From Vitrella brassicaformis (Eukaryota; Sar; Vitrellaceae), in NCBI GenBank assembly GCA_001179505.1, contig CDMY01000305.1, forward strand, positions 361,191 through 425,190: a DNA stretch of 64,000 nucleotides, in the 5' to 3' direction. The translations under genes and the position numbers were made by a program. Under the pieces are notes generated by a model, which saw only the letters and a program-made list of their open reading frames with translations, made no database searches and was not told the origin of the DNA. Below, in pieces: positions 42,973-55,778 of the stretch; the first letter of the stretch is position 1; every line of letters begins with the position of its first letter.

Positions 42973-44784
42973 ATGGCAACCCAGCCGAGACCTCCCCGTC
43001 CCCCTCCGGTAGGCCCCTTCTTCTTCCGTCCTCCCTACCCATTCCACCCATTCCCGCGTCCCACGCCCCGTCCGCCTGCCGCTCACTCAGTCCCAGCGAT
43101 GCGACCGTCTATGACCGCCGACCTCGCCGTCGCACAGACGCCGGGCGACAGGAGAGGGCAGGGAAGAGGAAGAGGCTATTATCGAAGCTTCAGTGAGGGC
43201 GCTCCTGCTCGGAGCGACAGCATTGAGCCGGAGAGGGAGGCACAGCCGCAACAGGTGAGTCAGGGAGGCAGGAAGGAAGGAGTCAGGGAGAAGATATGGT
43301 TGGTATGCATTGCATTGCATGTGGGCGGTTTTGGTGCTCTATCTCTCTCAGGTGCGGTGGACCTTCCACGAGCTCGTGTATGCGATATTCGCGCGGCACC
43401 TGCTGATCGTGTTTGTCTTTCTGGTGATCTTCTACTTCAGCGTCTTGGGCATCGAGTCGTCGCGCTACTGGGACACCTACTGCGAGGAGCCCATCCTCCC
43501 CTGGATGTGCATCTTCGCCGCCAACCAGCTCGGCCGACTCATCTACGCCATGTGGAAGAACTACCACATCGCCCTGGTCGGCTCGGGCACCCGGCCGGAG
43601 GACGTGTGTGGCCACCACTACATGTACGGCTTTGGCATCATCAACGAGTTTCTGCGGATGGGCGTGTGGAGTGCGGGGTTCTACTACATCGTGTACAATC
43701 CGCCCAAGGTGTGTCCGCGGGAGCTGGTGGAGTGGAGCCAGACGCTGTGGTGGCTGACGACCGTCATGCTGTTCGCGCCCCTCCTGCTGGTTCTGCTCAT
43801 CCTCTCGATGCTGCCGCTGCTCCTCGTCATTCTGCCCTACTTCGTCAGGTGAATAATGGGGCGGTCGGTCGGTAGACTTTCTTTGTTTCTTCATGTTTCA
43901 TACATTCATCAGACGCGGCCCCAATCAGACGGCCACCGCCGAGAGTCTGCTGGAGCAGCTCCAGAAGATGCCGTACGAGCAGCTCGTGAGGCGCATCAAA
44001 GAGACCCACGGCCTCGTCACCTCCGAGGCGGCCAGCCAGGAGGGCGGCGGTCCGCCACTCGGTCTCACCGAAGCAGCTGCCAACGGGCAGGGAGGGGGGC
44101 AGGAGAACGGCCTGCAGCAGCCGCTGTTGGGCATCACGACCGAGGGCGGGGCTGAGGGCGGCGTTCGGGGCGGGCAGACACAGCCGGTGAGGCGGGGCAG
44201 TCCCACACGAGAGAGCGCCGCGGCTGCGACGTTGGAGATGCAGCGCATCGGCGACGAGGGGCCGAGTGCCGCAGCTGCTGCTGCAGCAGCAGGGGCCGGT
44301 GTGGGTGCTGGGGCGGCGGAGGCTCCGGCGGACACGAGCTGGATTCAGACTGAGTGTAGCATATGCCTCCAAGAGGTAATTGATGAAGCTGTGGAGAGGG
44401 AGGGAGGGAGCCATGAAGGAAGGAAATGGGTTTCTGGTCTGGTCTGGTCTGTGGTGTGCCGTGGTGTGCTTTGGCATCATCAGTTTCAACCTCAGGATGA
44501 GGTGATATGTTTGCCGTGCGATGAGCGACACTTCTTCCACACCTCATGCGTCACAGGTACTTACACACACTCCCTCACTCACCCGACGTGATAATGCGAT
44601 CGACGCCGTGTGTCTGTTCTGTTGTGTTCTGTTGTGTTCTGTTGTGTTCATTCGTGCAGGTTGGCTGCGTATGAGTCAGCTGTGTCCCGTCTGCCGCACC
44701 AACATCAGCGACCTCCTGGCCTCACAAGTCGCTGAGGCCCGGGCGCAGGAGGACTCCAACGCTGCTGGGCCACAGAACGTCTGA
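42973..44784 (+). CDS. Membrane-anchored RING-type E3 ubiquitin ligase
   Basis: The start at 42973 (MATQPRPPRPPP) is the first ATG. Five exons: 42973 to about 43254, about 43353-43851, 43912-44375, about 44495-44557 and 44660-44784. After a Pro-rich disordered N terminus come at least three to four membrane helices (HLLIVFVFLVIFYFSVLG; LGRLIYAMWKNYHIAL; MLFAPLLLVLLILSMLPLLL). A Gly/Ala-rich linker follows. The C-terminal RING starts as TECSICLQE, continues CLPCDERHFFHTSC and closes LCPVCRTNI. The Cys/His spacing fits a RING-H2 finger that recruits an E2. Such membrane RING proteins typically act in ER or endosomal protein turnover. Substrates are unknown. The ligand pairs are spread over three exons, and all zinc ligands are present. 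Confidence 0.85.
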
Positions 44785-45843
44785 CCTTTCTTTCCATCCT
44801 CTCAGAGATGCACGCACGCAGGAGGGCAGGCGCGCTGCAGCCCTTTGTTGTCTATCGAGGGTGAGTGGCACTGACTTGTGCAGGTAGAGATCTGCGTGCA
44901 GTGCATGCGTCGCCTTCAGCTTCCTCACATACATCACACAAAGGATGCAGCGCAGCCCAGCGCACTGCCTGTGCTGTGAATGTCACAACATCGTGTGTGT
45001 CTGTCGACAGAGTGAATGTTTGTTTGCTGCCGACCGGTACGCTGTCTGACAGACTGACTGACTGACTACCTGGCTGAGAGAGAGACAGAGAGAGTGCGCA
45101 TGTTTGTATCATGATGATTGTGTGGATGACACACTGAGTGAGTGTTCGCGACCAACACGATGGACGAGGAATGCCTTTTTTCGTAGTGGCGGTCGCGCGT
45201 TCGTTTGTTTGTTCGTTCGTTGGTTTGTTTGCCAGAAGGCGGATGTACCTACCTGCATTTTTGGGTTGGTCTCTCTCACTGACTGCATCAGCATCAATGA
45301 ATCAACGTCGTTATGTGCACTTCGGACGAACGACTGACCAAAGGGGTGTGAGTGAATGTGTCCATCCATCTATCCATCGTGTGTCCACCACTCACTCCAC
45401 ACAAAGACGCTATAGCATCTCATACGTCCGACCATCTCACCAACCAAAAGAACACAGATGGGATGGCTGTGATGTGCCCCTCTCAGGTCTGTGACCGGCA
45501 TCGGAGGACTGGCTGCTTGCCGTCTTTCAGGAAAGCAGCCAACCCTACGACACTCATCTCTGACCTGAGTGAGAGCTGAGCCTCTCCCCAAACCAACACC
45601 TAACCGGCTAAACCACTCAATCATTACCAGAACAGTGATCCGCTCCCGTCACTCACCCACCCATCCACACGACGAGGGAAAGAGAAAAACTCAGGCTCTT
45701 CCATCCAGCACACACGCATCGAAGAGAGGGCAAGACAAGACAGCCATGGCATGCCGTCAACCACACCACACCCAGCCCTCTCACCCACCTGTGCGCATCG
45801 CAATGCCATCAACAACCCTAACGTGCAGTCGGTGCAAATCGGC
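44785..45843. other. Intergenic spacer, no gene seen
   Basis: About 1 kb between convergent genes. It has GACT and GTTT repeats (45045-45070, 45200-45235) and no supported exon. Confidence 0.55.
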
Positions 45844-46140
45844 TCACTTCCGCCGCCGCAGTGTGTCGTTGAGCAGCAGCAGCGACGGGAACCCATAAAT
45901 GAAGGTCTGCACGAACCACAGCAGGCATGCCGACCCGCTCATCGAGGCCTTGCGCGCCCTCGACACGGCGTAGAGGCCTTCTGCGACGTGAATGACGACG
46001 GCAATCGCGAAGATGGCCTGAAAGTGCCATCGGTGTGGCAGCAGCAGCATCGGCACCTCCGTGAACCCCGCAAGAGCCACGTAGACACAGCCAGCGGGGA
46101 GGAAGAGCCACAGAGGGTTCACGAGGGCAAACTCCTTCAT
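45844..46140 (-). CDS. TMEM254/DUF4499-like small membrane protein
   Basis: A single exon of 98 codons (ATG at 46140, stop at 45844). Three membrane helices are apparent: NPLWLFLPAGCVYVALAGF, WHFQAIFAIAVVIHVAEGLY, and ACLLWFVQTFIYGFPSLLLL. The middle helix ends with HVAEGLYAVSRARKASMS, and the last contains WFVQTFIYGFPSL. These are the two conserved patches of the TMEM254/DUF4499 family (an HxxE..Y helix and a W-x-x-QT-x-x-x-G-x-PSL helix). Function in the family is unknown. The C terminus (LLNDTLRRRK) is basic and could be a retention signal. It is divergent from the cold-shock gene with 311 bp between start codons. Confidence 0.78.
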   Translation of the reverse strand: MKEFALVNPLWLFLPAGCVYVALAGFTEVPMLLLPHRWHFQAIFAIAVVIHVAEGLYAVSRARKASMSGSACLLWFVQTFIYGFPSLLLLNDTLRRRK

Positions 46141-46451
46141 CGTGAGGCAGATCTGACGGCCTCAGAGGCTGATAGCCAGTGGTTTCAGACCATCACCTCT
46201 CGAGCTCGCAGTCGAGAAGCGGTCGCTGCAAAAGGAGCCTCGTTTTGAGGACGTAGACGTCAGTTTCCTGCAGCATTTGGTCGGCGGACAGACCACTGTT
46301 GGCGGCACATCCACAGGCGAGCGATGGAGGAGGCAGATCTCTCAGCCGGACAGAGAGATGCGATGCGGGTGTGGTACAGTACGGATGGTGCGGGTGTGTG
46401 TGTGCAGGCGAGGCGCATCGGTTTCGGTAGCTAGCTGGCCGTCACGTCATC

Positions 46452-47583
46452 ATGGCGAAAGTCAAGGGCTCGTGCAAATGGTCAGCGCACGACGCACGAG
46501 GAGGGTGGAGGGGAGGAAAGCTCTGCACGACGCATCGCATCATGTTCTCTCCTCTCTGTGTTGCGCCAGGTTCAACTCAAGCAAGGTGAGCAACGCCGTG
46601 ACGAACACGTGACGCGCACACGGGCGCGGCGCATGCGACAGGCGTGTGTGGGTGTGGGTGTGTGGTGACTATGTGGTGCCAGGGTTTCGGGTTTATCGAG
46701 CCTGACGACGGTAGCGGGGACGTCTTCGTCCACCAGAGTTCCATCCATGCGCGTGGGTTCCGCAACCTCGCCGAGGGCGAACAGGTCGAGTTCGACGTCG
46801 AGACAGACGAACAGTAAGTAACCGACAGACACGCCACACACCCACCAACATAACACACCCACTGCACTGCACCAAGGCGTGTTCCGCTCCGTGTGTGTCC
46901 TGTCCAGGGGACGCCGCAAGGCCGTCAACGTGACCGGCCCCGGTGGAGACTTCGTCAAGGGCGAAGAAAGACGCGTCAGACCCCAGCCCAGCCCCCCTCT
47001 CACCGACACACAGCAATTACACACATTCATGCCATGCGTGTGTCATCTTGTCGCCATTTACCAACAGGACGGCGGAGGCGGCGGCTATGGCGGTGGAGGG
47101 TATGGCGGCGGCGGGTACGATAGCTATGGTGGAGGTGGTGGGTACGGGCGTGGGGGCTACGGTGGTGGCGGCGGCTATGGGGGTGGGGGGAGGGGCCGCG
47201 GGGGCTACGGGGGCGGAGGATACTCCAACGGATACGGCGGGGGAGGGTAAGTAAGCACCAGTCCACTCAGGGTGGCCCTGACTCAGGGGATGCATCAGTC
47301 CACTCACATGTGACACATGGATGTGGTGTGTCTGTGCTGTGTTGTGTCCACAGGGGTGGCTCCTACTACGGCGGCGGGGGAGGCGGCTATGGGGGCGGCA
47401 GAGGGGGATACAACGACGGGGTACGCACAGACGGCAGCATGTCAGGCAGACAGACAGACAGACAGACCGACACAGAGGAAGTTGCCTACACATCTATGTG
47501 TGTGTGTGTCGGGGTGTCTGTGTGTCCTGGCTGTGTGTGGTTTGCAGGGCTACGGCGGGGGTGGCGGCTATGGGGGCTACTGA
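46452..47583 (+). CDS. Cold-shock domain, glycine-rich RNA-binding protein
   Basis: Seven exons: 46452-46480, 46570-46585 (a 16-nt micro-exon), 46683-46813, about 46910-46974, 47068-47246, 47354-47421 and 47548-47583. Phases join cleanly (TG|G TTC; CA|G GGA; GG|G GGT). The N terminus is a cold-shock domain: [20 protein letters not shown] (RNP1-type K-G-F-G-F-I), DVFVHQSSI (RNP2-type), then VEFDVE. The rest is GGY/GGGGY repeats with RGR boxes, typical of glycine-rich RNA-binding and LIN28/plant GRP2-like proteins. These bind single-stranded RNA or DNA and can act as RNA chaperones in cold or other stress. No CCHC zinc knuckles are present. The product is about 175 residues. Confidence 0.88.
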
Positions 47584-49268
47584 TGCGCTCGCCATACTAC
47601 ACCACACCACACAATGGGGGGGAGGCGGGATGCGTTGCGGTGCGTGGGGTACATGTACATGTCTGTCTGCTGGATGGTGCATACACGATTCATTGATACA
47701 ATGAGGTGGTCGTTCGCTTGTGTGTGCAGCTGCCAACTGGCACATGACGATTTGACTCATCAATCCACTGACTCACTCACTCGTTTCTTGTCTCGCTCTC
47801 TGCTCTCTCTATATTTCTTTGTTGGCCTTTTTTCTCTCCCCGTGTGCGGAGCGCGTCCGCACACCGGATCGGACCATAGCCGTAGCACAGCACAGAGGGG
47901 TCGACTCAGACAGACACAGAAACAGACGCAGGCAGACCGACAACCACAGACGCGCGCGTGTGGCAGGCCAGGCCAGCAGCCCCACTCACCGCCTCGCCTC
48001 CCTCCTATCTATCCTCCTAGAAAGAAAGAAGCTAACTAATTCGGCATGCCTTTGGGTGCATGTGTGCATTGATTGCATTGCTTCAGCTGCAGACAGACAG
48101 AGCAATGACTGGATGGGATGGAGTGGGGGTGGAGTGTGGGGATGGATGCGTGGGCATTGCATGCGATGCGATGCGTTCGATGAATGATTCGTGCCTGGAT
48201 GGATTGATGGATGGTAGGTGATGTGCTCTAGTGACTGGGGCACGGGCGAGGCCGAGAGGGCGGAGGAGCGACCAACAAGAGAGAGGGGTTTTAAGCCGGC
48301 TGATAGACACCAGACGTGTGTGTGTGTGTGTGTGTGTGCGTGTGCGTGTGTGTGCATGTTCGGTGGCGGTGGACGGACCTTCGTGTGTCTTGTGTGTCAA
48401 TACGAGCCACAGGTAGTCGAGAGTGAGTGACATTGACACACGAGCCACAGGTAGTCGAGAGTGAGTGACATCTCACACACACCCGTGTGCATTCCTCCCG
48501 TCTGGTTCGTATGGAGGTATGCACACAACACACACACACACATGCACACACACACACATGCAATTCACTCACCACACTCACATAACATGCAGACACGCAC
48601 ACACATCATGATGCCCATCCGTCCACAGACAGACAGACGGAGGAAGGCAAAAATGCCTGCAATGCATCGTCATTGTTTTGTTTGGATGGTTCCATCCATC
48701 CATCCATTCGTCCGTCCATTCCACTGCCGGCCAGGTCAGGTAGGTCTCGGTGTGTGTCCCCCTCCGCCCTGAATGACTGCTCACCCAGGCATACTGATCC
48801 AAGTGAGCAGTCGTCCACCACCGAGAAGTTAACAAGCCGAGACCGACTTGGCTATCGCGCATCGCATCAAAGGGCTCACCCGACACAACACATGCATTGC
48901 ATCCATCTGTCTCAGTCAGTGTTCCGCAGCCAATGTGTTTGCACATCAGTCAGAAGTATGTGTGTGTGTGTATCCTATCCGCTGTGGTGCGTTTATGCCT
49001 TCAAATGCACCACAAAGGTCAGGCGCCCACATGCACTCACACCCCCACACTCACAGAGAATGCCACTCCATTCCCAGAAAGCACCCCACCCCCCGCATGC
49101 CCGGATGAATAAAGCACCCACCCATCGCCACACACACAGGTACATATATAAAGCAGTTACTGAACACACCGCCCACTCGCCCCCACGCACCCCTCCATCA
49201 ACACAGAACATGATTCAGTCAAAAGTATGTCCTAATCGCCAATCGAACGAACGGCTAGACGACGGCGG
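47584..49268. other. Intergenic, repeat-rich, no gene seen
   Basis: 1.7 kb between convergent genes. It holds (TG)n at 48317-48339, a directly repeated block (ACGAGCCACAGGTAGTCGAG at 48402 and 48440), (CA)n at 48520-48560, and GATG/CATC runs. The frames that span these repeats are low-complexity artefacts. Confidence 0.6.
48402..48471 (+). repeat. Direct repeat of about 33 bp
   Basis: The stretch ACGAGCCACAGGTAGTCGAG plus AGTGAGTGACAT occurs at 48402-48433 and again at 48440-48471, separated by six bases. This looks like a local duplication in intergenic DNA. Confidence 0.85.
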
Positions 49269-50950
49269 CTAGACAACGTTCGGCCCCAGCAGCAGCGACC
49301 CGACGGCAAAGACGAGGAACAGAGTGCCGGCCGCCAGGGCGACGGCACGCTCGCTGATCGAAGCCGCCAGCATCTTTCCTCCGACCACAGCGATGCCCGT
49401 GCAGATGGCGTGGCCCAGACAGCCGCCCACCGTCACACCCACAGTCTCCTCCAACTTGGCACTGAAGCACACACACACACACAGACACAGACAGAAAGAG
49501 ACAGACACAGAGGCCCATGTGTGCATGGAGGGTTGGGGGAGGGGAGAAAGGCTGAACTGCCTCTCACACGTGTCGTGTGAGTGTGGGGCATGGCATGCTT
49601 ACGCGAGGGCTATGGTGGTGATCTGCGACCTATCCCCCCACTCGGCGCAGAAGGTCATCATGAACGCCTGCAAAGCACAGAATGGACAAACGGTATCTCT
49701 CTCCCTCCATCCATACGCTTGCCACCACACCTGACCTGCCAGAATGTCTTGTTGACGATCCACGAGAGCCCCCACCTCTCCACCCAGGTCCCCCTCACGC
49801 GCCGCCGCAGCCGGCCAGGCACACCGCCCACACCTCCAAGACGCGAACTCGCCGTGGACGTGTGACGGACAAAATCCAACGGAGGAGACGGCACATAGCC
49901 GTACGTGGCACCCTGACCCTGACCAGCACCGTCAGTGTCTGTGTCAGTGTCAGTGTGTGCCGGCTCCTGCTGCTGCACAAGGGGCGTGTTGAGATCGGGT
50001 GGTGGTGCTGCTGCTGTGGGGGGGAGCTGATTGCTGTGGTCATGCTGGGAGGTGGAGGTGGAGGTGGGCGGGGAGGCGTGTGAGCTGCCCTCGTCCGCGA
50101 TGGAGCTGAAGGGCCGGTCGAGAGCGTCAGAAGACTCCGCCGCCGTGCTCTGCTGCTGCGACCGCTGTGACTGCTGCGACCGCATGTGAAGGTGGTGGTT
50201 GCTGTTGCTGTTGCCGACGCTGCTGCCGACGTGCTTGTCCTCCCCTCCCCCGCCCTCATCCTCATTGCTGTCCGGCAGAGCCGTCTCTGAAAATGGCGAT
50301 GGCACAGCCGTGGATGGCAGGGAGGGGTCGTACTTGGCGCGTGCCGTGTGTGTGGGGTGGCTGTGGCTGTGGCTGTGGTTGTGGGTTTGTGCGTGGGGCT
50401 CAGAGGGCTCTGGCCCTGACGGTTCGGAGGGCAGCAGCCGGAAGCCCTGGGGGAAGGAGGTGATGGGCATGGTCATGTCGTTGCTGTGATTGTTATTGCT
50501 AATGAGGTGGTGGTCGGATAGGGGGGTGGCGTCCTCTGAGGCTGCGTCGAGGTTCATCTCCTGTTCGAGCTCGCGGATCTCCTCCTCCGGCTCCTCTGCA
50601 CATATCACAACACACACGACCATCACATCAGTATGCCCGTGGAGTGGAAGATGTGTTGAGCTGCCAGTCCCCCCCCCTTCTCCTCTCTCTCTGTGTGTGT
50701 GTGTATGTGTGTGTGTGTGGTTGGTGACCACACTGACCAAAGGTGTTCATGCAGGCGTCGTAAAAAGACTTGACGGCGAAGACGAAGAAGAGGACAATGG
50801 CGGCATAGTGCGTCCATATCTTAGGCAGTAGTGTCGGCAGCAGCTTCCCCAGCAGCGCCGACAGCAACGTCATCAGCGCCAGACACGCAAATGCCGCCCA
50901 GAACACGACTGCATCACATGTGTGTGGCGGTGATAGGGGGGAGGGAACGA

Positions 50951-50982
<32 letters not shown>

Positions 50983-51571
50983 GCGTTGATGAGGCGTGTG
51001 TGTGTGTGTGTCTTCCTTACTGATGTGTGATCCCCTCATCGAAAGAATGGCAGCGATGAAGAAGGTCTTGTCGCCGATCTCCTGCATCCGACGCCAGCCA
51101 CACCTTTGATTCCCTCCCTGTGACAGCCCTGTGTGGCCCGATTGCCCGACTGACTGACCGAGAAGATGATGTTTAAGAGGCTTGCAGCAAATGCCGTCCA
51201 GAAGCCCGCATGCGACTGCTGCCCCTCCCCCGCCGAGGACGCCATGCCCTCAAACACGCCCTGGATCTGATTCCACGCGGAGTCGACAAGGGAAGGATGC
51301 AGCCCCGCTGCCGGCGTCGACGCATTGCCGTCATCATGATGAAGGCCCTGCGCGACACGCGCCACGTCACACGCACACACGCGTGTGCCAGATCAGTGCA
51401 TTGCATGTGATTTGCTGTGTGTAAGTGTTTGTGTGCCTGGCGGACCTTCAGGCCTCGGAGGAGCAGCGCCGCATCGGATGCCAGATCTGCCGCATCCTGC
51501 GCATCCCCACTGGGGGCGGCGATAAAGATGAACACAAACGAAAGAAACACAGAGAGGCGAGATATAAGCAT
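49269..51571 (-). CDS. GDT1/TMEM165 (UPF0016) cation transporter
   Basis: The ATG at 51571 opens a signal peptide (MLISRLSVFLSFVFIFIAAP). Exons continue at about 51343-51162, 51086-51020, 50909-50740, 50600-49735, 49666-49605 and 49460-49269. The family is defined by two copies of an E-x-G-D-K/R-T/S motif in membrane helices: EIGDKTFFIAAILSMRG in the first half and EWGDRSQITTIAL in the second. Both are intact. The halves are split by a long cytosolic-type loop (about 280 residues) with His/Ser-rich low complexity and a poly-acidic part, much longer than usual. Relatives in yeast (Gdt1p), human (TMEM165) and plant chloroplasts exchange Ca2+ or Mn2+ for protons at the Golgi or plastid envelope. 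Which membrane applies here is unknown. It is divergent from the RCC1 gene with 204 bp between start codons. Confidence 0.88.
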
Positions 51572-51775
51572 GGCAGCCGCCACCGGTTCTGCCTCAAAGC
51601 CCTCGGCACTGGGGAACGCTCGAAACCCCTCGAGCTCGCACAAAGGCTCGCATTTCCCTGATCGATGCGTTTCTCCCCTTGAGGTTTCTCTGGCCCTCTG
51701 TAGCGTGTGAAGGCCACAAGCATGCCCACCATCCATCCCGCTCTCGCCCAAACGACTGACTAGACAGACAGACAC
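51572..51775. promoter_or_regulatory. Divergent promoter region, GDT1/RCC1 genes
   Basis: The 204 bp between start codons must hold both promoters and 5' UTRs. No TATA box or other recognised element is visible. The assignment is by position only. Confidence 0.3.
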
Positions 51776-54700
51776 ATGGCATCGCTCGGCACCACAACAG
51801 AGGCTGCAGCTGCAGCCGCAGCAGCTGGGGGAGAGCCTGCAGCACAGCCTGCAGCAGCAGCTGCAGCAGCGGCTGCCGCTGCACCATCGCAGGCACCTCC
51901 TCCCGGGTTCGGCGCGGCGGGCCTCGTTCGTGAGGATGAGTGGCGGTGCGACGGTTGCAGGACCCCGAACAAAGAGACGGATCTCAAGTGTGTGGCATGC
52001 GACGACGTCAAGCCGGGGCTGGACCAGGAGGAGGTTGATGCCGCCGTCCGCAAGCAGCAGGAGGACCTCAAACGACGCTTCCTCGGCTTAGGCAGCGGCG
52101 CTGGTGGAGGTGGAGGTGGGGGAGAGGGGGGTCTCCCCGCTCGGCCGCCGGGAGCAGTCTTCCACCCTGCCCCTGTGGTAGGTCAGCAGCCGTCTGTTCA
52201 AGTGCCGCCTCCCACAGGCGCGGCGCTCTTCGGGTGGCGGCCTCCAACCGCCGCTGCCGCCGGCGGTGGTGGTGGTGGGGGTGGTATTGCGTTGTTCGGC
52301 CGTGGTGCTGGGGAGGCAGAGTTCCGCCTGAGGTCCAACGAGAAGACGCCCAGGTACGGGAGGGAAGCCACAACACGACCCCCACCGATTCGTAGCGTGT
52401 GTGCATATCTCTTCCCTCCCTCGGTGTCTGTCTGATGCATTTGTCTGTGCAGTTTCGGTCCACCAGAGGAGCCCGCAGCAGCAGCAGCAGCTGCCGCGGC
52501 CGCGGCCCCTCCCCCCCAAGTAGAGAGCAACGATGCCGCCAACCCTCCCCTCTTTGTGTTTGGCGCTAACCAGAACCAGCCGCCTCCGCCCCCCTCCCTC
52601 GACCCAATGCCCGGCGAGCTCTTCGCAGATCAGCTCCAGCAGCAGCCTGCCGCTGCAGCAGCACCAGCAGGGTGGGTGCCGGTGTTGGCCCCCGCCCCGG
52701 GCGCCCCTGTTGTTGGTCTGAAGAGCGGTTTGCGTGTGCCTGATTTGAGCGTGGGGGTGTTGGATTTGGGTGTTGAGGAGCAGCGGATTGTCAATGGGGT
52801 AGCGGTGCCGCTGGGAGAAGTATTCTCGCATGGATCTGGTATGTATGGGGGGATTGGGATGCAACTGAGCGCACACACGAATGGATGGATGGATGGACGG
52901 ATGGATGGATGGATCTCTGTGTTGGTGGTGTGTGTGTCGTGTGTTGCAGGTGAGTGTGATCAGCTGGGTTTGGGGGACACTAAGCTGCAGAGGAAGAAAC
53001 CTGACCTAATCAAAGTACGTTTCAGCCACACCACACCCATACCACACAAACACACGTGTGTTGATATCTGATGCTTGTATTGGCCTCTGTGTGCGTGTGT
53101 GTGTGTGTGTGTGTTTAGGAGTTGGAGGGCGAGGAGGTGTGGGAGATAGCAGTGGGCGGCATGCACTCAGCAGCGCTCACCAAGAACGGAAAAGTCTGGA
53201 CCTGGGGTGAGCTGAGCTGTCACACAGACATCCACGCCCTCGCACACCGCCCCAGGCACACACGCATGACATGACATGTGTGTGTGTGTGTGTGTGTGTC
53301 CATTGGTTTGTTCAGGGTGCAACGACGACTACGCACTCGGCCGTGACGGAGTGCAAAACCGACCCGGTGTGCTCGAGCTGGACATCACTATCAAGATCAA
53401 GAAGGTAACCCCACACACGCACCACACCACACCACACCACACCAGCACAGCCATCCCTCCCTCCCTCCCTCTGTCCCTCTGTTCCTCTGTCCCTCTGTTG
53501 ATCGTCCCATCACCCGACCAGGTGGTGTGCGGCGACAGCCACAGCGCCGGCCTCTCCTTCACCAGACACGTCTACCTATGGGGCTCCTACAAGGTAGGTG
53601 CCTACCACACCCACCCCACACAGACTCACAAACGCCCCCGCATCCCTCTCTCCTCTCTCCTCTCTCCCTGTGTGTGTCCTGTTGTCATGTGTCGTGTGTC
53701 AGTGCAACGACTTCCACATCGGGTTCCCCCATCGGGAGGTCAAGGTCACGGGCCTCCCTGAGGGCGCGTCGGCCACCAGGGTGCGGCAGTTCTTCGAGAG
53801 CAAGCTGCCGGACGTCGCAGTGCAGGAGGTCCGCCTCGACAGAGACAGTGGGTACGCTCGTCGGCACCATGCCCTGCACACACAACACAGGGAGAGACAG
53901 AGAGAGAGGCTCTGTTTTGCGTGTTGTTGTGAGTGATGTGTTTGTGTTCAGGAGTGCGCGTGTGTCCTTTGTGGACGAAAGCGCTGTGGAGAAGGCCGCC
54001 GGCCTCGACAACGAAGTCGTCACGGAGGACACATTCCTCGACTCCACCACACAAGAGGACCAAAAGGTGACCATCCCCCCCGCCCCACCCACACCGACAC
54101 CGACTCACACATCTGCCTTCCCATCTCTCTCTGTCTCTCTCTGTGTGCGTGTGTGTGGGGAAGGAGTGTCGCATCCGCGTGTCGTCATGTCTGTGTGAGA
54201 AGCAGCGCGTGCCCGTGAGAGTTCCCCATCTCGACAACATCCAGCAGCTCGCAGCCGGCAACAACCACACCATCGCCCTCCGGGGCGACTCAGAGGTGAG
54301 TGACCCTCTATCTGCCCATCCACCCACCTCGCACCCTCCCCTCCCCCCCGTCTCTCTCTCTCTCTCTCTCTGTGTGTCTCTTTGAGTATGCAGTTGTATG
54401 TGTGGGGCAACAACGAGTTTTCTCAGCTGACCTTCCCCCCTCTCCGGCCCGCAGACGACGAGGAGGCCCGCAGTGACGGATTCCAGAAGCGCAAGCGCAC
54501 CGCAGCGCGGGAGCTCCTGTACCCCAAGAAGCGCACACTCGCCGAGTAAGAGAGAGAGAGACGCGGGGGAGAGAGAGATGGATAGATGTCATTTGTCTGT
54601 GTGTCTGTCTGTCTGTCTGTGTGTCTGTCTGTGTGTGCAGGCTGGGCATTGGTGCGTCGTGTGGGTCGATCAGCCGAGTCTTCGCCTCGGCCAACTGCAC

Positions 54701-55151
54701 CTTCCTCGGTGTCAGGACCACCAACGGCGTATCGAAGCTCTACGGGTAAGTCACAACACAGACACACACACAGTGGACACACACACACATACGGCTCATG
54801 TGCGTGTGTGTGTGTGTGTTGGTGCGCTGTGAGTTCAGGTGTGGTTCGAACTCATGTGGTGAGGTGGGCATCGGGACGCAGAGCGAGACGGTCGACGAGA
54901 TGACCGAGGTAGCAGCGCTCCGCGATAAGGACGTAAGCACCGCCTCTCTCCATCCATCCATCCATCCATCCATGGGTGTGCTGTCTCTCTCTCTCCTGTG
55001 TGCAGGTGGTTCAGCTGTGCGGCGGCAGTTTCCACACCGTCGCCCTCCTGCGCGACCGCCTCGACGCCAGCGACGGCACCGTCATGTCGTGGGGCAAGGG
55101 TGCGTACTCACACATGGACGCGCGCATGCATACTCATGCAATCCCATCTCC

Positions 55152-55187
<36 letters not shown>

Positions 55188-55729
55188 CCAGGTGAGTGCA
55201 CTGGCACCGGTCGCTCGGGTCAGGACAATGTGCTAGAGCCTCGGGAGATCTCTGTAGAGGTACGTTTGTTTCGTTTAGTGGCTGACGAAGAGAGGGAGGG
55301 AGGGAGAAACACGGACACGGACAGGCAATCACGCCCTCCCTCTCCCTCCCTCTCTGTGTGCGCGCGACCATTCATTCACACCACACAGGGAGTTCGTTTC
55401 CGCACTATCGGCGCTGGAGCCACACACACGCTCGCGACCACCCGCGCGGGCGATGTCTTCTCATGGTGCGCACTCACATGGACACACACCCATCCCCTTC
55501 ATCGGTGCCTTATCTGTGTGTGTCTCTTCTGTGTGTCTGGTGGTGTCATGTCATGTCAGGGGTGTTGGCGTGAACCATCAGCTTGGGAACTTGACGCAGG
55601 AGCCGACGGACGACGCGGCCTACGTAGAGTTGAAGCCCCATCGCATCGAGTCCATGAAACTAGCGGACAAATTCGTCCTGAAGGTAGGTACCACCACACA
55701 ACACACACCCACACACAAACGTGCAAACG

Positions 55730-55778
<49 letters not shown>

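Noticed and set aside
43093-43875. 308-codon plus-strand frame overlapping the RING gene
   Set aside because: It shares the first exon frame but reads through the intron at 43255-43352, then continues in the wrong frame across the membrane exon.
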